Assembly: GCA_016788205.1 (NCBI GenBank)
Contig: JAEUTA010000017.1
Coordinates: 92,490 to 156,489 of the forward strand
Direction: 5' to 3'
Source of the DNA: Flavobacteriales bacterium
Lineage (GTDB): Bacteria; Bacteroidota; Bacteroidia; Flavobacteriales_F; PHOS-HE28
Length of the DNA: 64,000 bases
Made by a program: the position numbers and the translations under genes. Below the pieces are notes generated by a model. That model did not search any database. It was not told the origin of the DNA and was given only the letters and a program-made list of their open reading frames with translations. Shown here one piece after another: positions 27,272 through 36,139 of the stretch; the first letter of the stretch is position 1, and each line of letters begins with the position of its first letter.

Positions 27272-28812
27272 TGCGACTGGTCCTCGGTGACCAGCTGAAC
27301 CACGCGCACGGATGGTGGCGACAGGTACGGCCCGATGTGTTGTACGTGCTGATGGAGGTGCGCCAGGAAACGGACTACGCCTGGCACCACATCCAGAAGG
27401 TGCTCGGCTTCTTCGGTGCCATGCGGCGCTTCGCGGAGCACTTGCGCCACCAGGGCCATCGCGTGCGCTACCTCACCTTGGACGACCCCGCCAACCAACA
27501 CGACATGCCAGCGAACCTGGCCAGCATCCTCGCTGCCACGGGTGCCGAAGAGTTCGGCTATCAGTTGCCCGATGAGTGGCGGCTCGATGCGCAATTGAAG
27601 GCCTTCGCCGCGCACTGCGGCGTCAAGACCCACGTTGCCGATACGGAGCACTTCCTCACCACGCGCGAAGAGCTCGGCACCCTCTTCAAGGGCAAGAAGC
27701 AGTACCTGATGGAGCGCTTCTACCGGGTGATGCGCGAACGCACCGGCCTGCTCATGCACGGCGATCAGCCCCAAGGCGGTCAATGGAACTTCGACCACGA
27801 CAACCGCCAGCGACCACCGAAAGGCCACGTGCCGCCGCCACTGTTCTTCGACCACGACCTGCGCACCGTGGAGGTGATGGTGCGTACGGCCGGTGTCCAC
27901 ACCATCGGCGCCGTGGATGCCGCGCACTTCCCGTGGCCGCTGGACCGCGAAGAGAGCCTGCTGCTCCTGCAACACTTCTGCGACCATCTCCTGTTCCGTT
28001 TCGGCACGTATCAGGATGCCATGAGCCCGCAGCACTGGGCCATGTACCACGCCCGCCTCAGCTTCAGCATGAACGTGAAGCTGCTCTCCCCGCTGGAGGT
28101 CTGCGAAGCGGCGGTAACGGCCCATCAGCGCCACCCGCAGCACATCACGCTGGCGCAGGTGGAAGGGTTCGTGCGCCAGATCATCGGTTGGCGCGAGTAC
28201 ATGCGCGGCGTCTACTGGGCGCAGATGCCCACGTTCGCACAACGCAACTTCCTGGCGAACCAACGTGCGTTGCCGGCCTGGTACTGGACCGGCCGCACCC
28301 GTATGGCATGCCTGCGCGATGCGATCAACGGCAGCCTCACCAACAGCTACGCGCACCACATCCAACGGCTCATGGTCACCGGCAACTTCGCGCTCCTCGC
28401 CGGTGTGCATCCGGATGAAGTGGACCGCTGGTACCTGGGCATCTACATCGACGCCATCGAATGGGTGGAGATCACCAACACCCGTGGCATGAGCCAGTTC
28501 GCGGACGGTGGCCTCGTGGGCACCAAGCCGTACGTGAGCAGTGGCGCCTACATCAACAAGATGAGCCACCACTGCGGCACCTGCTACTACGACGTGAAGG
28601 ACCGCACCGGACCGAAGGCATGCCCGTTCAACGCCTTGTACTGGCACTTCCTCGCACGCGACCGCGAACGCCTGCTGAGCGATGATGCACGCCCCGGTAT
28701 GCTCGTGCGCATGGGCATGGCCTATCGCACCTGGGATAAGATGCCCGCCGCCACGCGACAGGCGCTGCTGGACAAAGGCGATGCATTGCTCGCTCAGCTG
28801 GACGCACTATGA
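27271..28812 (+). CDS. FeS-type bacterial cryptochrome/(6-4) photolyase
   Basis: 513 residues from a GTG start. It matches the FeS-BCP/CryPro group (PhrB, CryB): [11 protein letters not shown] at the N-terminus, the QYLMERFYR region, and a FAD domain with TNSYAHHIQRLMVTGNFALL and WVEITNTRGMSQFADGG. Four Cys residues at 347, 435, 438 and 451 reproduce the spacing of the 4Fe-4S ligands in PhrB (88, 3 and 13 residues apart). It should repair (6-4) photoproducts using light, or act as a blue-light receptor. The frame extends upstream of the GTG, but that part overlaps DUF2256 in another frame. The next gene overlaps by 4 bases. Confidence 0.94.
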   Translation: MRLVLGDQLNHAHGWWRQVRPDVLYVLMEVRQETDYAWHHIQKVLGFFGAMRRFAEHLRHQGHRVRYLTLDDPANQHDMPANLASILAATGAEEFGYQLPDEWRLDAQLKAFAAHCGVKTHVADTEHFLTTREELGTLFKGKKQYLMERFYRVMRERTGLLMHGDQPQGGQWNFDHDNRQRPPKGHVPPPLFFDHDLRTVEVMVRTAGVHTIGAVDAAHFPWPLDREESLLLLQHFCDHLLFRFGTYQDAMSPQHWAMYHARLSFSMNVKLLSPLEVCEAAVTAHQRHPQHITLAQVEGFVRQIIGWREYMRGVYWAQMPTFAQRNFLANQRALPAWYWTGRTRMACLRDAINGSLTNSYAHHIQRLMVTGNFALLAGVHPDEVDRWYLGIYIDAIEWVEITNTRGMSQFADGGLVGTKPYVSSGAYINKMSHHCGTCYYDVKDRTGPKACPFNALYWHFLARDRERLLSDDARPGMLVRMGMAYRTWDKMPAATRQALLDKGDALLAQLDAL

Positions 28813-30077
28813 AACGTTCCATCCTCTGGTTCCGCAACGATCAACGCCTGGCCGACAACGCCGCGCTCGCCGCCGCGCTGGCAACAAGCCAGGAGGTGCT
28901 GCCCGTCCTGATCATGGAGCCGCGACAAGCGGCTGCGTCGCCCTACGGGTTCTCCAGGCTCGGCGATCGCCGAGCGCAGTTCTGTCACGAAGGCCATGTG
29001 GACCTGGATGCTCGGCTGCGTGCAACGGGCAGCGCGCTGCTCGTGCGCCGTGGCGACCCGGCCTCCATCTTGCAGGAACTGGCCAGCCGCTGGGGAACGC
29101 GCACCGTGCACGCGCAGCGCCTTTTCGCGTGGGAAGAACAGCAGCAACAACAGGCGGTGGCCGCGGTGGTCGACCTCCGGTTGAACGAGGCGAACACCCT
29201 CTTGCACGCGGACGACCTGCCCTTTTCCCTGGAGCGACTCCCGCACGTGTTCACTGCGTTCCGCAAGACCGTGGAAAAAGACTTCACCGTGCGCCACGCG
29301 ATCCCCGAACCTGCGCATATCCCCACTCCGCAGGACTGGGTGGATGCCGCGCGCAGCGACGACAGCGCCCTATACACGCCCGCTCCTTCGGACCCGCGTG
29401 CGGTGTTGCGCTTCACCGGCGGAAGCAGCGCCGCCCAGGAACGGATGGCCCACTACTTCGGCGAAGCGGAGCACCTGGGGCGATACAAGGAGACGCGCAA
29501 CGGACTGCTCGGCGCGGACTACAGCAGCAAGCTGAGCCCCTGGCTGGCCACCGGTGCCGTGAGCGCACGCGAGGTGTACCACGCGGTGAAGCACTATGAA
29601 CAGCAGCACGGTGCCAACGAGAGCACCTACTGGCTCATCTTCGAACTGCTCTGGCGCGACTTCTTCCAGTTCAGCGCTGCGCAGCATGGCCGACGCATCT
29701 TCCTGCGTAACGGCCTTACCGGCAAGTCCATCACCGCCACCACCGATGCACGACGCTTCGCCGCGTGGTGCGAGGGACGCACAGGGCAACCCTTCATCGA
29801 TGCCAACCTGCGCGAGCTGCTGCACACGGGTTGGATGAGCAACCGCGGCCGCCAGAACGTGGCGAGCTACCTCGTACACGACCTCGGACTCGATTGGCGC
29901 ATGGGCGCAAGCTGGTTCGAACGCATGCTCCTGGACTACGACCCGTGCAGCAACTGGGGCAACTGGCAATACGTGGCCGGTGTCGGTCACGACCCCCGCG
30001 TGGGCCGACGCTTCGACCCGGTAAGACAAGCAGCGATGTACGATGCCGACGGCGCGTTCGTGAAGCTGTGGACTTGA
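28809..30077 (+). CDS. DASH-type cryptochrome/photolyase
   Basis: 422 residues. The N-terminal alpha/beta domain opens KRSILWFRNDQRLADNAAL, typical of photolyases. The FAD domain includes GRYKETRNGLLGADYSSKLSPWLATGAVSAREV, FELLWRDFFQF, and the terminal MLLDYDPCSNWGNWQYVAGVGHDPR stretch seen in the DASH group. DASH proteins repair cyclobutane dimers, mainly in single-stranded DNA. The start overlaps the upstream gene by 4 bases (ATGA). Together with the FeS cryptochrome this provides two complementary light-driven repair or signalling proteins in one operon. Confidence 0.92.
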   Translation: MKRSILWFRNDQRLADNAALAAALATSQEVLPVLIMEPRQAAASPYGFSRLGDRRAQFCHEGHVDLDARLRATGSALLVRRGDPASILQELASRWGTRTVHAQRLFAWEEQQQQQAVAAVVDLRLNEANTLLHADDLPFSLERLPHVFTAFRKTVEKDFTVRHAIPEPAHIPTPQDWVDAARSDDSALYTPAPSDPRAVLRFTGGSSAAQERMAHYFGEAEHLGRYKETRNGLLGADYSSKLSPWLATGAVSAREVYHAVKHYEQQHGANESTYWLIFELLWRDFFQFSAAQHGRRIFLRNGLTGKSITATTDARRFAAWCEGRTGQPFIDANLRELLHTGWMSNRGRQNVASYLVHDLGLDWRMGASWFERMLLDYDPCSNWGNWQYVAGVGHDPRVGRRFDPVRQAAMYDADGAFVKLWT

Positions 30078-30091
30078 ACGGAGTGCGGTGA

Positions 30092-30099
30092 TACCTTCA
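30092..30099 (+). promoter_or_regulatory. Putative -7 box for the NRDE gene
   Basis: TACCTTCA lies 4 bases before the ATG at 30104 in the 26-base gap after the DASH gene. It is of the same TAnnTTY type seen before other genes here, but a TTG at 30074-30076 is only 15 bases away. Co-transcription with the photolyase operon is equally possible. Confidence 0.3.
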
Positions 30100-30103
30100 C
30101 CCC

Positions 30104-30838
30104 ATGTGCCTCATCGCGCTCGCCTACCAGGAGCATCCGCAGTATCCGTTGGTGCTCGCCGCCAACCGCGACGAGTTCTTCGAGCGGCCCACCGCACCCG
30201 CGCACTGGTGGCCTGCCGCACCCCACATCCTCGCCGGGCGCGACCTGCGGGCCGGTGGCACGTGGATGGGCATCGCCCGCAGCGGCCGGTTCGCCGCCCT
30301 GACCAACCACCGCGACCTGCACCACCCACCACGCACCGGCCCATCGCGCGGCCTGCTCGTGCGCGATGCGCTGAACGGACCACTGGACCTGCACGCGACC
30401 CAGGCGTACGAAGGCTTCAACCTGCTCCATGGCCCGGTGCAGGCGTTGCGCTACCACACCAACGTGGACGGTACGGACGTGCCGCTGCTGCCCGGTGTGC
30501 ACGGCCTCAGCAACGCGGTGCTCAACACACCATGGCCCAAGGTGGAACGTGCGAAGGCGGCCTTGCGCAACGCGCTCGAAAGCCCCGCAGCGCACCTCGT
30601 GGAGGAACTCTTCGCCCTGTTGCGCGATGATGCGCGCGCGGCGGATGACCAGCTGCCCAGCACCGGACTGCCACTGGACATGGAACGCGCGGTCTCGTCC
30701 GTCTTCATAGACACACCGGGCTACGGCACCCGATGCAGTACCGTCGTGCTCGTGGATACCAACGGCGCGGTGCAGGTGGAAGAGCGTACATGGCCCGCCG
30801 GCACCCGCGTGTGCGAGCGGTTCACGGTGGTCGGCTGA
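30104..30838 (+). CDS. NRDE/TANGO2-family protein
   Basis: 244 residues beginning MCLIALAYQEHPQYPLVLAANRDEFFERPT. The N-terminal Cys (after Met removal) and the NRDE motif define the family; the former suggests an Ntn-hydrolase-like fold. LTNHRDLHHPP, HGLSNAVLNTPWPKV and GTRCSTVVLVDTNG are further conserved stretches. Eukaryotic TANGO2 has been linked to haem and lipid handling, but bacterial function is unsettled. It follows the DASH photolyase by 26 bases on the same strand and converges with the next two genes. Confidence 0.88.
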   Translation: MCLIALAYQEHPQYPLVLAANRDEFFERPTAPAHWWPAAPHILAGRDLRAGGTWMGIARSGRFAALTNHRDLHHPPRTGPSRGLLVRDALNGPLDLHATQAYEGFNLLHGPVQALRYHTNVDGTDVPLLPGVHGLSNAVLNTPWPKVERAKAALRNALESPAAHLVEELFALLRDDARAADDQLPSTGLPLDMERAVSSVFIDTPGYGTRCSTVVLVDTNGAVQVEERTWPAGTRVCERFTVVG

Positions 30839-30854
30839 GGGACGCACGCAGCGC

Positions 30855-31337
30855 TCACTCCTCCCCTTGCTTCTTCTTTTGCCAGTGCTGTTCCAACGAA
30901 CGGTTGCAGGCGTTCATCAGGCTCATGCCCTCGCGCGCCAGGTCGTGGTAGTCGTTCTCGCCACGACGGTAGAAGCGCGCCATGTCCTTGAAGGTGATCA
31001 TGGACGTGACCACCACACTGTCCTCCACCAGGGGCAGCACGCTCCAGTAGCACGTGCGGAACCGCTCCAGGCAGCTATCGAAGGCCAGCGTGTCCGTTGC
31101 ACTGATCCAGAGCTGCTCGTCGTGCGGCACGGCCAGCAGATCGCCCACGGCCTTGCCTACCTCTTCGTACGCCTGCAGCTTCTTGTTGTACAGGCTGCGG
31201 GTGAATTCCAAGGTGCTCTCGTGGCTCATCTGGCTGCTGAACTGCCAGGCGCCTACGGAGATGCCCAGCACGGTGAGCAGCGGTGCCACCGCCTTGCTCA
31301 GGTCCCACCCGCGTCTCTTCGGCGCTTCCGGCTCCAT
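30855..31337 (-). CDS. Membrane-anchored helical protein, unknown function
   Basis: 160 residues from the ATG at 31337. One membrane helix (about 17-36, AVAPLLTVLGISVGAW) is followed by a soluble, largely alpha-helical domain. No recognised motif is present. The C-terminus is charged (HWQKKKQGEE). Its start shares one base with the upstream gene's stop (TGATG), so translation is probably coupled to the small secreted protein at 31337-31747. The frame also runs 29 codons upstream, in sequence that overlaps that gene and looks like shadow. Confidence 0.6.
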   Translation of the reverse strand: MEPEAPKRRGWDLSKAVAPLLTVLGISVGAWQFSSQMSHESTLEFTRSLYNKKLQAYEEVGKAVGDLLAVPHDEQLWISATDTLAFDSCLERFRTCYWSVLPLVEDSVVVTSMITFKDMARFYRRGENDYHDLAREGMSLMNACNRSLEQHWQKKKQGEE

Positions 31338-31747
31338 CAATGCGTCAGGTAGATGGTGCGCGTGGCGTCCGTTTTGCCATCGGGCATGGTGAGCAGGCGC
31401 ACGCAGTTGGCGCTGCCTTTGCACGCCGGCGCGCTGCTGGGCAGGGTCTTCACTTCATACTTCGCGCCGCCGAACGTAACGCCGGTCTTGCCGCCCGCGC
31501 TCCACGTGGTAATGGCTTCGGTGCTGGTCTTCCACGTACCGCCTTCGCACTGCTTCACCACCACCTGCGCGGGTTTCGCCTGGAAGGTGTAGATGGCATC
31601 ACCCGCCTTGCACGGACCGGCCGAGGGGGTATAGCCCACCACGGTCCATTGCTGGCTGACGCCTCCGGCCAGCTGGCTCAAGGGGTCCTGGGCATAAGCG
31701 CTGGCGGTGGCGGCGAAAGCCACGGATAAGAGCAGGGAGCGGATCAT
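31337..31747 (-). CDS. Small secreted protein, unknown function
   Basis: 136 residues. A clear signal peptide (MIRSLLLSVAFAATASAYA) precedes a mature part with four Cys, probably two disulfides (GPCKAGDA, KQCEGGTW, APACKGSANC). Many short Thr/Val/Gly-rich strands suggest a small beta-barrel or sandwich. It should be periplasmic or secreted. It is translationally coupled to the following membrane protein. I do not recognise the family. Confidence 0.6.
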   Translation of the reverse strand: MIRSLLLSVAFAATASAYAQDPLSQLAGGVSQQWTVVGYTPSAGPCKAGDAIYTFQAKPAQVVVKQCEGGTWKTSTEAITTWSAGGKTGVTFGGAKYEVKTLPSSAPACKGSANCVRLLTMPDGKTDATRTIYLTH

Positions 31748-31955
31748 CGGTCGTTCGGTTTAGAAGGATGCCTTGCAAGCATCGCGCCCGAAAGTTCGGT
31801 ACTGGAACGGAATGGAGGGACTCTGCACACGACCAACCCTCTGGGCGCGACCGGTCGTGCACATGCACTACCTGCCGGAACTCCGCCGGCCCCGTGCCGA
31901 AAAGCCCGCCTACACCCTGTGAAAAGAACGTTCACACCCGCCCCGGTGCCGCGCG

Positions 31956-31963
31956 TACGTTCG
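31956..31963 (+). promoter_or_regulatory. Putative -7 box before the endonuclease/exonuclease/phosphatase gene
   Basis: TACGTTCG, of the TAnnTTYG type seen elsewhere in the window, ends 20 bases before the ATG at 31984. No convincing -33 TTG is visible. Confidence 0.35.
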
Positions 31964-31983
31964 TGGCACCAACACCCACCACC

Positions 31984-33063
31984 ATGGCCACCGTACGCAT
32001 CGCCTCGTTCAATGTGGAGAACCTCTTCCGCCGCGCCAAGATCCTCAACGAACCGGACCGCGCCACCACCACCAGGTTGCTGAAGCTGGTGGATGAACTG
32101 CAAGGTGTGCTGAAGGAGGACAACTACACCGACACGCGCAAGAAGAGGATCGTGGCGTTGTTGAAAGAGCTGCGCGGTTATGCCACCGTGCGCGTGGACC
32201 GTGGCAAGCTCTTCACCGGCATGGGCGCGGTGAAGGTGGGCGCCAGTGGACGCAAGGATTGGGACGGGGAGATCATCTTCACCCAGGAGAAGGTGAAAGA
32301 GGGCGCACGCAAGAGCACCGCCGCCGTCATCAAGGCCGTGAAGGCCGATGTGTGCTGCGTGGTGGAGGCGGAGAACCGGCCCATCCTCGATGCCTTCAAC
32401 ACCGAGCTGCTCACGGGTGTGCAACGCTTCGCGGCGAGCATGCTCATCGATGGCAACGACGAGCGCGGCATCGATGTGGGCGTGCTGAGCAAACATCCCA
32501 TCGGTGCCATTCGCACCCACCTCTTCGAGAAGGACACCACCGGCAAACCCCTCTTCAGCCGCGACTGCCTGCACGTGGAGATCCTGCTGCCCGACAAGCA
32601 GGTGCTGCACCTGCTGTGCAACCACTTCAAGAGCAAGATGAACAACGATGCCGCCAGCGATGGGAAACGCAAGCGACAGGCCGCACGCGTGGCCGCCATC
32701 GTGAAGGAACGGTTCGACCTGAAGAAGGACCTGGTGGTGGTGGCCGGCGACCTCAACGATACGCCCGACAGCGACCCGCTGGCCCCGCTGCTGAAGGTGC
32801 GCGACCTGCACGATGCGCTCGCCCTGCAGTTCGGTGCCGATGCCGCCCAACGCTGGACCTACAAGTACCGCAGCCAGCTCAACCAGATCGACTACCTCCT
32901 GCTGAGCACACCGCTGAAGAAGGCCTTCCAACGGGCGGGCGTGGAACGGCGCGGCATACACGGGGTGGACGGGATCACCGGGACGCCACCCTTCCCCGAT
33001 GTGAAAAGCCCCGCCACCGCCGCCAGCGACCACGGCGCCGTATGGGTGGACCTGGACCTGTGA
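31984..33063 (+). CDS. Endonuclease/exonuclease/phosphatase family protein
   Basis: 359 residues from the ATG at 31984. It carries the family core: RIASFNVENLF, the metal-binding Glu in CCVVEAEN, the NHFKSK motif, VVVAGDLNDTPDSDP with the catalytic Asp-x-Asn, and the terminal SDHGAVWVDLDL. There is no signal peptide or membrane helix, so it is probably cytoplasmic. Candidate substrates are DNA, RNA or phospho-metabolites and cannot be resolved by eye. The frame extends 72 codons upstream without a plausible start. A strong hairpin follows 30 bases after the stop. Confidence 0.87.
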   Translation: MATVRIASFNVENLFRRAKILNEPDRATTTRLLKLVDELQGVLKEDNYTDTRKKRIVALLKELRGYATVRVDRGKLFTGMGAVKVGASGRKDWDGEIIFTQEKVKEGARKSTAAVIKAVKADVCCVVEAENRPILDAFNTELLTGVQRFAASMLIDGNDERGIDVGVLSKHPIGAIRTHLFEKDTTGKPLFSRDCLHVEILLPDKQVLHLLCNHFKSKMNNDAASDGKRKRQAARVAAIVKERFDLKKDLVVVAGDLNDTPDSDPLAPLLKVRDLHDALALQFGADAAQRWTYKYRSQLNQIDYLLLSTPLKKAFQRAGVERRGIHGVDGITGTPPFPDVKSPATAASDHGAVWVDLDL

Positions 33064-33092
33064 CCGCAACGGCCACGTCCGAAAAGGCGAAA

Positions 33093-33108
33093 GCCCCATC
33101 CCTGGGGC
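33093..33108. terminator. Short GC-rich hairpin after the endonuclease/phosphatase gene
   Basis: GCCCCA at 33093-33098 pairs with TGGGGC at 33103-33108 around a 4-base loop. It lies in the 102-base gap between two convergent genes. There is no T-run, so termination by this hairpin alone is uncertain. Confidence 0.45.
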
Positions 33109-33165
33109 CATCGCTATCGTGAAAGCAGGTCTACGTGGGGTCGCCCATGCGGGTCAGTCCGCGTG

Positions 33166-33555
33166 TCAGTGCTTCAGTTCCTCCTTCTTCTTCTCAGTGA
33201 GGTCGCTCGTGCCCTTCTGGCGCATCGCTTCCCACTTCGTGTACTGCTCGGCGGTCAGCACCGCCTTCATGTCCCGGTCGCGCTCCTTCATCAACACGGC
33301 GGTGCGGTCGCTCATCTCTTTCTCGCTCAGCTTCGGCGTTTGGTCCTGCAGCGCCTCGTGCTTCTTCACGTACACCTCGGCGATGTCCTCCACCTTGGCC
33401 TGCTGCGCGTCGTCCAAGCCCAACTGCAGGTTAAGCTTCTCCGTGTTGAGCGCCACCCAGGCCTGATCCGTCACGTCCGGTTTGGTCTGCTCCTGTGCTT
33501 GAACACCCGTCGCGCTCAGCAACGCCAGTGTTCCGATGATGATCACGTGTTTCAT
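33166..33555 (-). CDS. Secreted helical protein, Spy/LTXXQ-like
   Basis: 129 residues from the ATG at 33555. The signal peptide (MKHVIIIGTLALLSATGVQA) is followed by an almost fully alpha-helical mature region with periodic Leu/Lys/Glu, including LNLQLGLDDAQQAKVEDIAEVYVKK and LTAEQYTKWEAMRQK. The paired LxLxxxQxxK and LTxEQ-like motifs recall periplasmic chaperone-like Spy/LTXXQ proteins common in Bacteroidota. The frame extends 42 codons upstream into low-quality sequence. A role in periplasmic stress is inferred. Confidence 0.7.
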   Translation of the reverse strand: MKHVIIIGTLALLSATGVQAQEQTKPDVTDQAWVALNTEKLNLQLGLDDAQQAKVEDIAEVYVKKHEALQDQTPKLSEKEMSDRTAVLMKERDRDMKAVLTAEQYTKWEAMRQKGTSDLTEKKKEELKH

Positions 33556-33751
33556 GGTTCCTTGTGTTGTTCGTTCGTGCATCGGACAATTTTCCGGCCA
33601 CGCGGCGGAGCACGGGCGTTGCTGCGGCCTGGAGCACACGTCGGGCGCGGCTTTCACGCGTACGGGGCACTGAGGACGCACCTATCGGTGTGGGGCGTAT
33701 AGCGCACACACCTGTGGAATCAGCTCCTCGTGCTGCCCCGTTCACGCCACA

Positions 33752-33994
33752 CTACTTGCCTTTGTTCGGCACGACCACACGGGCCGTATCCGTGCCCACG
33801 TTCACCTCGATGTCCTTGCTCTCCACCTTCACACCACCCTCGCCCAGTTCGATGGAGGTGCCGGGCTTTTCCGGGGTGGCGGCCGGCGAAGGCTGCGCGG
33901 GGGGCGGCTCTGCGGGCACGTTCGGCTTGGGTTCATCGCTGCAGGCGGTGAAGAGCAGTGCGACGATGGCGAGGGTGGACAGTGGACGTAGCAT
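33752..33994 (-). CDS. Small lipoprotein
   Basis: 80 residues. The signal ends with lipobox LFTAC, so the mature protein is a lipid-anchored peptide of about 60 residues. It starts with a Pro/Ala/Glu-rich linker and continues with alternating Val and charged residues (GGVKVESKDIEVNVGT), likely two or three beta strands. There are no recognised motifs. It lies between the Spy-like gene and the adenylate-cyclase gene, all on the minus strand, with gaps of about 200 and 80 bases. Confidence 0.65.
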   Translation of the reverse strand: MLRPLSTLAIVALLFTACSDEPKPNVPAEPPPAQPSPAATPEKPGTSIELGEGGVKVESKDIEVNVGTDTARVVVPNKGK

Positions 33995-34076
33995 GATGGT
34001 GTGTTGTTGATCCGTATACGATCACATACTCCATAGACCATGCCTGCGTGCGCGCGCCGTGTGCCACGACGGCGCG

Positions 34077-36065
34077 TTAGCCCTTCGCACCTTCCGCGCT
34101 CGGCTCCACGAAGAACATCTCCAGTTCCCCCTTCCCCTTCGCCTGCACTTTGCCGCGGGGGGTGAAGGTGAGCTCGGGGTCGTTGGCCACCAGCGCATAG
34201 GTGGCCTCGCTGATGTTCACGTGCCCGACAGCGCCGGACGATTCCATGCGGCTCGCGGTGTTCACCGTATCGCCCCAGATGTCGTACTGGAACTTCTTTA
34301 CGCCCACGATGCCCGCCACCACCGGTCCGGTGTGGATGCCGATGCGGATCTCGAAGAAGGGCAGCCCCGCCGCGATCTTGCGCGCCTTGCCCTCGGCGAT
34401 GAAGTCGCGCATGGCCAACGCCACCTTGATGGTATCGCTGGCATGGGTGGCGTTCTCCACCGGCAGGCCGCCCACGGCCATGTACGCATCGCCGATGGTC
34501 TTGATCTTCTCCAGCCCGTACTGCCCGCAGATCCGGTCGAAATAGCTGAAGCACTCGTGCAGGTCCCGCACCAGTTGCTGCGGGCTCACCAGTTCGCTCA
34601 TGGCCGTGAAACCCTTGAAGTCCGTGAAGAGCACCGTGACCTGGTTGATGAGCTTCGCTTCGGCCTCGCCCTTGGCCTTGAGCTCTTCGGCCACTTCCTT
34701 GGGCAGGATGTTCAACAGCAGTTGCTCGCTGCGTTCCTTCTCCTGGGAGATGATCCTGTTCGTGCGCTTGGTGTAGCGGTACCGGTTGTAGATGCCACCG
34801 GCCATCACCAGGAAGAGAATGCCCACCACGATGGTGCCGTTGCGGATGGCCTTCTGCCGTTTCAACTCCACGCTGCGCAGTTCCTGGTCCTTTTCCAACA
34901 ACGAGATCCGGCCTTCCTTTTTCTCGATCTCGTAGCTCAAGGTCTGCGCCTGCAGCTTCTTGTCCATCTCCGCGTTGTACAGCGTGTCCTTGATGTCCGA
35001 CGAGAGGTTGAGGTACGTGTAGGCCTGCTTGTAGTCGGCGCTGCGGGCGTAGCTCAAGGCCAGACCGTCGTAGGCCGACTTCATCTCGTAGAGCGCACCG
35101 ATGTCCACCGCGATGGCCTTGGCCTCCTCGTACTTGGCGATGGCCTGCTCGTTGTCGCCCTTGCTCTCGTAGGTGTCGGCCAGGCTCAGCAGCGACTGCG
35201 CCATCTCCAGCGGCGCATCGTTGGCGAGAGCGATGCGGTACGCTTCGGTCTGGTACTGGATGGCGCGGTTGAAGTCCTTGCGGATGCTGTAGACGCGACC
35301 GATGCTCTTCAGCGCGAACGGCACGTTGCCCGTGGCGGAGCTGCGTGCGGCTTCCAACGCCGCCTCGAAGTAGAACAGCGCCGAGTCCGGGTCGTAATAC
35401 CCGGCCGAATCCGTCTTGCTCTCCGATCGCAGGAAGAGCTCGCCCAGGTTGACCGCACAGGTGCCGTACGCGTCGTAGTTGCCCACCGCTTTGCTCAAGG
35501 GCAGTGCACGTTTGTAGTAGGTGAAGGCCAGGCGCGTGCTGGCATCCTTGTTCAGGTACACCGTGCCGATGTTCACCAGCGCCGTCACCGTGCGCAGCGA
35601 GTCCTTGCTGGCTTCCGCCACGCGCAGCGATTCCAGGTAGTAGTCCAGCGCGGCCTTGTCATCCCCTTCGTTGAAGTACACCGCACCCAGGTTGTTCAAC
35701 ATGTTGGACTCCCCGTTGAGGTCGTTGATGGACTTGAAGGTCTCCAGCGCGAGCTTCCAGTTGAGCAGTGCGTCCACCCAGTTGTTCTGGAAGTAGTAGC
35801 ACATGCCGATGGCCTTGTAGGCGCGCGCCAGACCGCTCTTGTAGCCGATGCGTTCGGCCAGCTCCTTGGCGTCCACGGCGAAGCGCTGGGCGCCTTTCGG
35901 CGAGGTGCGCGAGAGCTGGCTGCTCAGTTCCACCAGCGTTGACACGCGCGTGGAATCGGGGATGGTGGAACGCAGCACCGCATTCAAACTATCAATGGGT
36001 CCGTTCTGGCCACGGGCGGAGAGCACACCGATGAACAGCACGAGCACGCAAGGGAGAATGCGCAT
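34077..36065 (-). CDS. TPR-containing membrane adenylate cyclase (class III)
   Basis: 662 residues from the ATG at 36065. After a signal peptide (to about residue 20) come roughly eight TPR-type helical repeats (about 40-360), then a membrane helix near 403-420 and a cyclase catalytic domain (about 450-650). The metal-binding Asp residues lie in LFTDFKGF and IGDAYMAVGG; EKIKTIGDAYM and YDIWGDTVNTASRM supply the Lys and Asp that select adenine and the Asn/Arg transition-state pair. It should therefore make cAMP, with the periplasmic TPR region sensing a ligand or partner. A -7-like box is 6 bases upstream. The frame extends 26 codons further upstream across a terminator, so I rejected that start. 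Confidence 0.9.
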   Translation of the reverse strand: MRILPCVLVLFIGVLSARGQNGPIDSLNAVLRSTIPDSTRVSTLVELSSQLSRTSPKGAQRFAVDAKELAERIGYKSGLARAYKAIGMCYYFQNNWVDALLNWKLALETFKSINDLNGESNMLNNLGAVYFNEGDDKAALDYYLESLRVAEASKDSLRTVTALVNIGTVYLNKDASTRLAFTYYKRALPLSKAVGNYDAYGTCAVNLGELFLRSESKTDSAGYYDPDSALFYFEAALEAARSSATGNVPFALKSIGRVYSIRKDFNRAIQYQTEAYRIALANDAPLEMAQSLLSLADTYESKGDNEQAIAKYEEAKAIAVDIGALYEMKSAYDGLALSYARSADYKQAYTYLNLSSDIKDTLYNAEMDKKLQAQTLSYEIEKKEGRISLLEKDQELRSVELKRQKAIRNGTIVVGILFLVMAGGIYNRYRYTKRTNRIISQEKERSEQLLLNILPKEVAEELKAKGEAEAKLINQVTVLFTDFKGFTAMSELVSPQQLVRDLHECFSYFDRICGQYGLEKIKTIGDAYMAVGGLPVENATHASDTIKVALAMRDFIAEGKARKIAAGLPFFEIRIGIHTGPVVAGIVGVKKFQYDIWGDTVNTASRMESSGAVGHVNISEATYALVANDPELTFTPRGKVQAKGKGELEMFFVEPSAEGAKG

Positions 36066-36070
36066 ACGGG

Positions 36071-36078
36071 CCAAGATA
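36071..36078 (-). promoter_or_regulatory. Putative -7 box for the adenylate cyclase
   Basis: On the minus strand, TATCTTGG (TAnnTTTG with one mismatch) ends 5 bases before the ATG. It falls between the start codon and the upstream gene's terminator, so the cyclase probably has its own promoter. Confidence 0.4.
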
Positions 36079-36092
36079 GGCCGCCTACGCAA

Positions 36093-36126
36093 AAGAGCCG
36101 CCTGCCCTTGGGGGCAGGCGGCTCTT
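36093..36126 (-). terminator. Strong intrinsic terminator of the subtilase-like gene
   Basis: A perfect 15-bp stem (36093-36107 with 36112-36126) closes on a 4-base loop. Read on the minus strand it is followed by TTTT. It lies 13 bases past the stop of the 36140-41002 gene and directly before the cyclase promoter. Confidence 0.85.
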
Positions 36127-36139
36127 CGTGCAGTACAGG

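Noticed and set aside
26425..28647. 740-residue minus-strand frame opposite the SDR and cryptochrome genes
   Set aside because: The plus-strand genes have clear family motifs and FeS ligands. The minus frame has none.
31744..33111. 455-residue minus-strand frame opposite the endonuclease/exonuclease/phosphatase gene
   Set aside because: No domain is visible, and the plus-strand gene has complete catalytic motifs.
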